Shown: piece after piece, positions 1 through 4,539 of the stretch | Position numbering within the stretch: the stretch's first letter is position 1 | Layout of the letters: each line of letters opens with the position of its first letter | Assembly: GCA_964448015.1 (NCBI GenBank) | Contig: CAYUUV010000047.1 | Location: forward strand, 1-6,273 | Length of the DNA stretch: 6,273 bases | Direction of reading: 5' to 3' | DNA from: JACKGS01 sp964448015 | GTDB taxonomy: Bacteria; Patescibacteriota; Saccharimonadia; Saccharimonadales; UBA7683 | The notes under the pieces: generated by a model | Seen by the model: only the letters and a program-made list of their open reading frames with translations | Databases searched by the model: none | Told to the model about the DNA's origin: nothing | Position numbers and translations under genes: made by a program

Positions 1-1578
1 GATCTCAAACATTCCTTTAAAGTACTGTTGCATCACGGGGCTGCTTTACCATCAATTGCGCACGATACGCTGATTAGCGGTTTTTTAATTAATAGCTTAC
101 AGCGTGAAACCAGCCTGACTGACATGTTGGCACGCGATCTGGGGATTGAGACTGATGTTGATAACATTGATCCTGAAGAGTTCATGCACAAGGCGGCCAC
201 GGTTGCTGCGGGTATTCGGCGCTTAACAGCTTTCCAGGCTGAGCGAATGAGTGAGTTAACTGGACTGATTAAAGTAGCTGAAGAAATCGACGGACCGATT
301 ATTTCAGTGTTGGCGCGGATGGAGGTTGCTGGTATTAAGCTCAATACCAAGTACCTACAAGCAATGAGTGAAGAGTTCGAAGGTATCATTTCAGATATCG
401 AACAACAAATTTATGGACATGCTGAACAAGAATTTAATATTAGCTCTCCATCACAGCTTTCCAAAGTGTTATTTGAAGATATGAAGCTTTCAACTACGGG
501 TATTAAAAAAGGTAAAACTGCTTACTCAACCGCAGCGGGCGAACTAGATAAACTCCGTTGGACACATCCGATTATTAATTTAATTACGCAGTATCGCGAA
601 TACACAAAACTAAAATCCACCTATGTCGATGCTTTGCCAAAATTGGTCGATGAGCAATCGAGATTGCATACCGATTTTCGTTTAACCATTGCACAGACTG
701 GTCGGTTATCTTCTGCCGAGCCAAACTTACAAAATATTCCGGTCCGTACCGAAATTGGTAAGAAGATCCGCGAAGCATTTATTGCGGAGGAAGGTAATGT
801 ACTTATTAGCGCGGATTATAGCCAGTTTGAACTGCGTCTTGCGGCTGCGATGGCGGGTGATAAAGAGCTGGTGGAACTGTTTAATCAAGACGCCGATATT
901 CATACCGAGACTGCGGCCCAAGTATACGGTATTGCACCTCACGAGGTCACACCTGATCAGCGCCGGCATGCCAAGGTCATCAATTTCGGTATTCTCTATG
1001 GCATGAGTACGCACGGCCTGAGCGTGGCAACGGGCATGAATCTCATTGAAGCCAAGGCGTTTCTTGATCGGTATAAAGAACTGAGAAAGCCGTTATTCGA
1101 TTATACGAAGGGATTAATTGAGTTGGCTAAAAAACAGGGTTACGTTGAAACAATATTTGGTCGCCGTCGGCCAATGCCCGATATTACCTCGAGTAACTTT
1201 ATTGTCCGCTCGGCTGCTGAGCGAGCGGCTATGAACATGCCAATTCAAGGCACCGAGGCTGATTTAATGAAGATGGCAATGATACAGTTGCAGAGAAAGT
1301 TCGATGAACATTCTCTGCAGAGTCACGAGACAAGAGTCACGAGGCAAGAGAAAGACAAAAAGAGCCCAGCCCATACCTCAGAACTCATTCCTCATGCCTC
1401 TGTTGACGCACCGCGTCAACTGCTGCAAATTCATGATTCAATTATGGTTGAATGTCCTGCTGATCAGGCCGAAGCGGTTGCTCGTATGATGGATGAAACC
1501 ATGGAAACTATTTATCCAAAACTGCCAGTCAAGCTGAAAGTAGATGTAAAAATTGGTAAAACCTGGGGCGATTTGTAG
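1..1578 (+). CDS. polA: DNA polymerase I, C-terminal part (5' end outside window)
   Basis: Family A DNA polymerase that fills gaps during repair and Okazaki fragment processing. The frame is open from base 1 (DLKHSFKVLL...), so the N-terminal 5' nuclease and the start lie off the window; the TTG at 28 is not the true start. Residues below count from base 1. Residues 1-80 are the remnant 3'-5' exonuclease domain: the HDT aspartate (D22) survives, but no YxxxD Exo III motif is visible, so proofreading is probably lost, as in Taq. The polymerase domain follows, with motif A DYSQFELR (272-279; the usual Ile after Gln is Phe), motif B RRHAKVINFGILYG (321-334, with K325, F329 and Y333) and motif C QIHDS (476-480). 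Motif C is normally HDE, so the second catalytic carboxylate appears replaced by Ser. About 30-36 extra residues (around 440-474) between the helix after motif B and motif C come from the palindromic element at 1318-1402. Stop TAG. Confidence 0.97.
   Translation, partial: DLKHSFKVLLHHGAALPSIAHDTLISGFLINSLQRETSLTDMLARDLGIETDVDNIDPEEFMHKAATVAAGIRRLTAFQAERMSELTGLIKVAEEIDGPIISVLARMEVAGIKLNTKYLQAMSEEFEGIISDIEQQIYGHAEQEFNISSPSQLSKVLFEDMKLSTTGIKKGKTAYSTAAGELDKLRWTHPIINLITQYREYTKLKSTYVDALPKLVDEQSRLHTDFRLTIAQTGRLSSAEPNLQNIPVRTEIGKKIREAFIAEEGNVLISADYSQFELRLAAAMAGDKELVELFNQDADIHTETAAQVYGIAPHEVTPDQRRHAKVINFGILYGMSTHGLSVATGMNLIEAKAFLDRYKELRKPLFDYTKGLIELAKKQGYVETIFGRRRPMPDITSSNFIVRSAAERAAMNMPIQGTEADLMKMAMIQLQRKFDEHSLQSHETRVTRQEKDKKSPAHTSELIPHASVDAPRQLLQIHDSIMVECPADQAEAVARMMDETMETIYPKLPVKLKVDVKIGKTWGDL
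1318..1402 (+). repeat. 85-bp intragenic palindromic element, copy 1 (inside polA)
   Basis: An imperfect palindrome embedded in polA. The terminal inverted repeats are CAGAGTCACGAG and CTCATGCCTCTG, 10 of 12 complementary. The left arm is made of 7-base units (GAGTCAC, GAGACAA, GAGTCAC, GAGGCAA) and the right arm of CTCAGAA, CTCATTC, CTCATGC. An A-rich centre separates the arms. The copy aligns without gaps to 4801-4885 in fpg at 66 of 85 positions, with most differences in the centre. It is translated in the polA frame as QSHETRVTRQEK...HTSELIPHASV (residues 440-468), a segment with no counterpart in E. coli Pol I. Immediately to the left is hairpin 1291-1317 (CAGAGAA/TTCTCTG plus inner GTTC/GAAC, loop GAT). 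Immediately to the right is hairpin 1402-1420 (GTTGACGC/GCGTCAAC, loop ACC). The flanking hairpins may be part of the element or its target. Confidence 0.88.
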
Positions 1579-1618
1579 GCTATGAAGCACCTTGAGTTCG
1601 TTTCCAGAGTTGTGAATG

Positions 1619-1648
1619 TTGACATAACGTACGGTTGAAATGTACAAT
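1619..1648 (+). promoter_or_regulatory. Sigma-70 type promoter and probable autoregulatory operator of the Phd-RelE-dut operon
   Basis: A consensus -35 box TTGACA (1619-1624) is separated by 18 bp from TACAAT (1643-1648). The -10 box overlaps the palindrome TGTACA (1641-1646), the core hexamer bound by YefM-type antitoxins in E. coli yefM-yoeB. AAATGTA occurs twice, at 1638-1644 and 1651-1657, and a CGTACG palindrome (1628-1633) sits in the spacer. These are likely operator sites for the Phd/YefM antitoxin encoded next. The promoter makes the following genes transcriptionally independent of polA. Confidence 0.75.
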
Positions 1649-1672
1649 TAAAATGTAAATGAGGATTTCATT

Positions 1673-1915
1673 ATGGGTACGCAAACAATCACTACAACTG
1701 ATCTACGGGATAACATGGCGGAGGCGCTCGATGGTGTTTCCGGTGACACTGTGCTGGTGGTGACACGACGCGGTAAGCCAGAAAAAGCAATTCTTGATCT
1801 GGATACGTTTGAAGATTTGCTGGCCGCGCATAACCCTGAATATCTCACCGTGATTCAAAAAGCGCGGCAGAGTAAAGAGCTTTTTAGTCACGAGGATGTC
1901 TTCGGGGATTTATAA
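1673..1915 (+). CDS. Phd/YefM-family antitoxin
   Basis: An 80-residue antitoxin of a type II TA module. It should neutralise the RelE-like toxin encoded next by protein-protein contact and repress its own promoter as a DNA-binding dimer. The N-terminal half has the Phd/YefM pattern: an ITTTDLRDNMAEALDGV stretch (about 6-22), then a beta-strand segment VLVVTRRGKPEKAILDLDTFEDLL (about 27-50), where TRRGKP is characteristic. The acidic tail (about 54-80, ending in HEDVFGDL) is the expected toxin-binding part. The start is supported by GAGG at 1661-1664, 8 bases before the ATG. The stop TAA directly abuts the toxin ATG, so the pair is co-translated in the usual antitoxin-first order. Family assignment is firm; the pairing is inferred from adjacency. 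Confidence 0.92.
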   Translation: MGTQTITTTDLRDNMAEALDGVSGDTVLVVTRRGKPEKAILDLDTFEDLLAAHNPEYLTVIQKARQSKELFSHEDVFGDL

Positions 1916-2176
1916 ATGCAGTATCAGCTACGGTACAAAAAGCAGGCGGTAAAAGATATACAAAAATTACCGCCGCATATTAAAAAACGACTCAAAACCA
2001 AGCTGGATTTTTTCATCGCCCAAACAAATCCACTACAGTTTGCAAAAGCACTGACAAAACCAGCCGATGCCCAGTATCGATTCAGGATCGGTAATTATCG
2101 TGTACTATTTGATGTGCAGGGAAGCGAAATTGTTGTGTTGCACGTGCAGCATAGAAAGGATGTATACCAAATATGA
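1916..2176 (+). CDS. RelE/ParE-superfamily toxin (mRNA interferase-like)
   Basis: An 86-residue toxin, partner of the preceding Phd/YefM antitoxin. RelE-type toxins cut mRNA in the ribosomal A site and slow growth when the antitoxin is lost. The protein shows the superfamily pattern: an N-terminal strand and basic helices (YKKQAVKDIQKLP, 7-19; HIKKRLKTKL, 21-30), a central block ending in the strand YRFRIGNYRVLFDV (54-67), and the C-terminal VLHVQHRKDVYQ (74-85). The arginines of the central block and the terminal Arg and Tyr match positions used by RelE for RNA cleavage, but exact catalytic assignment needs an alignment. The start follows the antitoxin stop with no gap; GGGGA at 1904-1908 is a plausible ribosome site. 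Its TGA overlaps the dut ATG (ATGA), an unusual link to a housekeeping gene. A ParE-like gyrase poison is less likely given the RelE-like C-terminus. Confidence 0.9.
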   Translation: MQYQLRYKKQAVKDIQKLPPHIKKRLKTKLDFFIAQTNPLQFAKALTKPADAQYRFRIGNYRVLFDVQGSEIVVLHVQHRKDVYQI

Positions 2177-2613
2177 AAATGAAGATCAAAGTTATACGAG
2201 ATGGGGCGATCGTGCCACGATATCAAACAAGCGGGGCGGCGGGCATGGATCTTTCAGCCTGTATTGACGAGCCGATAGTACTTGAGCCGGGGAAACGGGC
2301 GATTGTTCCGATTGGCATTGCGCTGGAAATTCCCGAAGGCTACGAAGTGCAACTGCGGGCCCGTAGTGGGTTGGCGGCAAAACACGGGATTGGTATGGTC
2401 AATGGAATTGGAACTATAGATAGCGATTACCGCGGTGAATTAAATGCCATTGTAATTAACTGGGGCGAAGAACCATTTGTGATTGAATCTGGCATGCGCA
2501 TTGCGCAGATAGTGATAGCGCGTTATGAAAACGTGACGTTAGAGCAGGTAGATGAACTGGCCACATCGGATCGTGGCGACAAGAAGTTTGGTAGCACTGG
2601 AACTCGTGTATAA
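2173..2613 (+). CDS. dut: dUTP diphosphatase (trimeric dUTPase)
   Basis: Hydrolyses dUTP to dUMP and pyrophosphate, keeping uracil out of DNA and supplying dUMP for dTMP synthesis. All five motifs of the homotrimeric family are present in order: AAGMDLSA (22-29), RSGLAAKHG (64-72), GTIDSDYRGE (80-89, with catalytic D83 and base-stacking Y86), RIAQIVI (109-115), and the C-terminal flexible motif RGDKKFGSTG (134-143). The last has KK where GG is common. At 146 residues it is full length. The chosen ATG overlaps the toxin stop by 4 bases (ATGA), which suggests translational coupling; AAAGGA at 2155-2160 lies 12 bases upstream. A second in-frame ATG at 2179 (MKMKIK) would break the overlap and lie farther from that site. 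It shares the TA promoter at 1619-1648 unless a promoter inside the TA genes exists. Confidence 0.97.
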   Translation: MKMKIKVIRDGAIVPRYQTSGAAGMDLSACIDEPIVLEPGKRAIVPIGIALEIPEGYEVQLRARSGLAAKHGIGMVNGIGTIDSDYRGELNAIVINWGEEPFVIESGMRIAQIVIARYENVTLEQVDELATSDRGDKKFGSTGTRV

Positions 2614-2614
2614 T
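2609..2614 (+). promoter_or_regulatory. Consensus -10 box TATAAT just before the EamA gene
   Basis: A perfect TATAAT spans the dut stop codon and ends 8 bases before the ATG at 2623. No Shine-Dalgarno sequence lies between. A transcript starting the usual 6-8 bases downstream would begin at or next to the start codon, so the gene may be read from a leaderless mRNA. The -35 region is weak (TTTGGT at 2587-2592, 16-bp spacer). Confidence 0.5.
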
Positions 2615-2622
2615 CAATTGTA

Positions 2623-3549
2623 ATGTCACAAAATAAAAACTATCAGCTCTGGCTTTTGATTGGCGTGCTTGCTGTTTTGGTGGCGGCGCCGAATAATATT
2701 GCCATACGCCACGTTGTTAATCACATCCACCCGGTTGTTTTTAATGCAGTGCGATTTGGTCTGATTGCGGTACTGGTGACGCCATACATTATTATGAAGC
2801 GCCGGTCCTTCACAAAAAAAGCCTGGCAGTACTCGTTGTTGGTTGGCGTCTTTATGGCAATTGCGGTTACCACGCACGCCTGGGCAATTCAAAAAAGCCA
2901 GGCAAGCTATGTGGCAATTCTGACGCTGGCTGCACCAATAGTCTTCATTTTTTATTCTGTGAAATTTAATAAAGAATCGTTTAATAAACGTTCGTTTGCC
3001 GGGATTACCTTAGCGGCGGCCGGCGCGTTCACCATTATCGCCTTACCGGTGGTGTTGCATCAGGGGTCGCATTTTGTCTTTTATCCTTTGGCAACTGTTT
3101 TGGTTGCGGTACGGTCACTGACCTTTCCGTTGGCGATTATTCTGGCGAAAAAAGCCCATGACCAAGGTGCGCCCATTATGGCGACGATGGGCGTTTCATC
3201 GTGGGTAGTGTTTTTATTTTCGGGCAGCCTGTTGCCACTGGTATCGTCGGGCACTTTACCGGCAATAGAGCCGAGTGTATGGTTCGGTATTGTCTATTCT
3301 GCGTTGGGCGTTGCGCTTCTTGCGCGTATGTTGAATGTGGTCAGTTACGAACGAATCGGATCAGTTGCTAGCGCTGGTCTTTCGTATCTCGAGGCATGCC
3401 TGGCAGTGATTTTGCCGGTATTCGTTTTGCATGAACAGCTTTCTCTTGAAATGGTGGTCGGCGGCATTCTGATACTACTGGGCGTCTATGTGGTTGAACA
3501 TCACAAATCAACGCATCATAAACACGCGCATATTCTTCATCACCATTAA
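2623..3549 (+). CDS. EamA-family (drug/metabolite transporter) membrane protein with His-rich tail
   Basis: A 308-residue integral membrane protein with about ten hydrophobic segments, first at residues 10-28 and last near 270-290. They fall in two similar halves typical of the EamA/DMT superfamily (RhaT and YdcZ relatives), which export or import small metabolites; the substrate cannot be read from sequence. Supporting family features are the N-terminal NNIAIRHVVNHIHPVVFNAVRFGLIA block, the A-Q-K-S-Q-A-S-Y-V-A-I-L segment opening the fourth helix, and the C-terminal LSYLEACLAVILPVFVLHEQLS...GGILILLGVYVVE, a hallmark of EamA repeat ends. The last 17 residues (EHHKSTHHKHAHILHHH) hold nine histidines, a cytosolic tail that may bind metal. 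There is no ribosome site; a -10 box lies 8 bases before the ATG. The gap to dut is only 9 bases, so read-through from the dut transcript is also likely. Confidence 0.9.
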   Translation: MSQNKNYQLWLLIGVLAVLVAAPNNIAIRHVVNHIHPVVFNAVRFGLIAVLVTPYIIMKRRSFTKKAWQYSLLVGVFMAIAVTTHAWAIQKSQASYVAILTLAAPIVFIFYSVKFNKESFNKRSFAGITLAAAGAFTIIALPVVLHQGSHFVFYPLATVLVAVRSLTFPLAIILAKKAHDQGAPIMATMGVSSWVVFLFSGSLLPLVSSGTLPAIEPSVWFGIVYSALGVALLARMLNVVSYERIGSVASAGLSYLEACLAVILPVFVLHEQLSLEMVVGGILILLGVYVVEHHKSTHHKHAHILHHH

Positions 3550-3550
3550 C

Positions 3551-3559
3551 TGCTACACT
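3551..3559 (+). promoter_or_regulatory. Extended -10 promoter element before the HAD gene
   Basis: TGCTACACT is an extended -10 motif (TG, one base, TACACT). It ends 7 bases before the ATG at 3567, a spacing compatible with a leaderless transcript. GGAAG at 3560-3564 is only 2 bases from the ATG, too close for a normal Shine-Dalgarno site. No good -35 box is seen (TATTCT at 3531-3536, 17-bp spacer), which extended -10 promoters can tolerate. Confidence 0.4.
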
Positions 3560-3566
3560 GGAAGTT

Positions 3567-4133
3567 ATGGTAAAAGAAATTATTTTTGACTGTTTTGGCG
3601 TTCTGACCGAAGACGGCTGGCTAGCCTTTATGCATCAATTTGCGACTGCAAAAAATGAAGAAGAATTGCGCTACTGCAATCGCCAAATTGATCAAGGACT
3701 GATGGACTACCATGAATTTTTACAGCGTGTGACTGAACTTTCCGGCGCCACGAAAGAACAGGCTCACGCCACTATTACTGTCAATCATCATCCGAATAAA
3801 CCGCTGTTTGCGTATATTAAAACACTCAAAGAACACGGCTATAGCCTGGGTATTATTTCTAACGTTGGCAGCGAGCTGAGCGATTTTTTACCTGCTGAGT
3901 ACCTGAAGGAATTTGAAAATATCACATTGTCGTATCAAGTCGGTGCCAGTAAGCCCGATGCTCGCATTTACGAAGTACACTTAGCAAAAAGCGGCCATCA
4001 GCCGGAAGAGGTGATTTTTATTGACGACAGAGAACCCAACTGTGCTGCGGCCGCCCAGTTGGGTATCCAGGTAATTCAGTACAAGAATGTCGCGCAGATA
4101 AAAAATGAATTAGGCGCATTGCTAACCCTGTAA
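3567..4133 (+). CDS. HAD superfamily (subfamily IA-like) hydrolase
   Basis: A 188-residue haloacid dehalogenase-like enzyme, probably acting on a small phosphorylated metabolite; the substrate is unknown. Motif I is IIFDCFGVL (5-13), with D8 as nucleophile. The position two residues later, Asp in most phosphatases of the family, is Phe10, as in dehalogenase-like members (DxY/F). Motif II is IISNV (96-100, S98), motif III Lys is K129 in GASKPDARIY, and motif IV is IFIDDRE (150-156, D153 and D154). Residues 15-75 form the helical cap expected of subfamily I. The start is fixed by motif I lying at the very N-terminus. The gene follows the transporter after 17 bases and carries its own extended -10 motif. 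The odd motif I leaves open whether it is a phosphatase, a dehalogenase-like enzyme or a non-catalytic member. Confidence 0.9.
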   Translation: MVKEIIFDCFGVLTEDGWLAFMHQFATAKNEEELRYCNRQIDQGLMDYHEFLQRVTELSGATKEQAHATITVNHHPNKPLFAYIKTLKEHGYSLGIISNVGSELSDFLPAEYLKEFENITLSYQVGASKPDARIYEVHLAKSGHQPEEVIFIDDREPNCAAAAQLGIQVIQYKNVAQIKNELGALLTL

Positions 4134-4160
4134 ATCGTTTGTTTTTTACAACAAACGGTT
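4133..4160 (+). terminator. Stem-loop directly after the HAD gene, possible terminator
   Basis: An inverted repeat with an 11-bp stem (one G-T pair) and six-base loop TTTTAC begins at the last base of the HAD stop codon. The inner 8 bp, CGTTTGTT (4136-4143) with AACAAACG (4150-4157), are perfect. No T-run follows, so it is not a standard intrinsic terminator; it may act as an mRNA 3'-end stabiliser instead. Confidence 0.4.
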
Positions 4161-4202
4161 GACGCTTATGTCTCACGGCGTTTCAATGGAAGGTGAGATA
4201 TA
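4159..4202 (+). promoter_or_regulatory. Possible promoter with overlapping inverted repeat upstream of the 97-residue gene
   Basis: TTGACG (4159-4164) and TTCAAT (4182-4187) are 17 bp apart and could be a promoter. A second inverted repeat pairs 4167-4176 (TATGTCTCAC) with 4193-4202 (GTGAGATATA), 10 bp with one G-T, loop 16 bases. The loop covers the proposed -10 box, so the repeat could be an operator. If transcription starts farther upstream, it is a leader hairpin. The assignment is tentative. Confidence 0.3.
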
Positions 4203-4233
4203 TAAACTTTAAAATAAAAACGGAAGGAAGATC

Positions 4234-4527
4234 ATGCGCTTTAATTTGGGTCCCGAAGGTATAGAGCCTGTGGGCATAGATTCACAAATGAGCCTTGGCG
4301 AACAACTGCGGCGGGGAAGCAGGGGAGCGGAAGAAGCATTTAAAGAGGCGGGACTTTGTGACGAAGAGTATATTCACCAAGTGGTTGTGGGTGGTTTTGG
4401 GGTTGTGAAGGAGCGCCGACATAAAAATCGTATGCGTCGCCAGGAGACTCCTGCTGCTGATTTGGGCATTACCCACACGGGCATTGTTGATGCAATATGG
4501 CAAGCAAAATATGCTGATATAGCTTAA
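4234..4527 (+). CDS. Hypothetical protein, 97 residues, unrecognised family
   Basis: I do not recognise this protein. It is soluble-looking, with no signal peptide or membrane segment. An acidic/basic helical region (about 20-47), a short Val/Gly stretch VVVGGFGVV (50-58) and a strongly basic cluster KERRHKNRMRR (59-69) precede AADLGITHTGIVDAIW (74-89). That last segment loosely resembles the spacing of a helix-turn-helix recognition unit. Nucleic-acid binding is therefore a weak guess only. Coding status is supported by the strongest ribosome site in the window, GGAAGGAAG (4222-4230), just before the ATG. The gene also fits snugly between the structured intergenic region and fpg, with 12 bases from its stop to the fpg start, and may be co-transcribed with fpg. 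Confidence 0.7.
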   Translation: MRFNLGPEGIEPVGIDSQMSLGEQLRRGSRGAEEAFKEAGLCDEEYIHQVVVGGFGVVKERRHKNRMRRQETPAADLGITHTGIVDAIWQAKYADIA

Positions 4528-4530
4528 AAT
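4525..4530 (+). promoter_or_regulatory. Possible -10 box before fpg
   Basis: TAAAAT overlaps the stop codon of the 97-residue gene and ends 9 bases before the fpg ATG, with no clear Shine-Dalgarno site (only GAG at 4534-4536). The layout matches the EamA and HAD gene starts, but no -35 box is visible and A/T-rich hexamers are common by chance. Confidence 0.25.
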
Positions 4531-4539
4531 ATAGAGTAC

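Noticed and set aside
33..389. 118-codon open frame on the minus strand
   Set aside because: Antisense to conserved polA sequence, no ribosome site, no recognisable protein pattern.
1304..1489. 61-codon frame crossing the polA palindromic element, as a gene of its own
   Set aside because: No ribosome site, and the polA frame through the same DNA is clearly the translated one.
2179..2613. Later dut start at 2179
   Set aside because: The ATG at 2173 overlaps the toxin stop and is closer to the AAAGGA site; only two residues differ, so it matters little.
2626..2892. Minus-strand open frame opposite the transporter gene
   Set aside because: Composition follows from the hydrophobic codons on the other strand; no start signal or family features.
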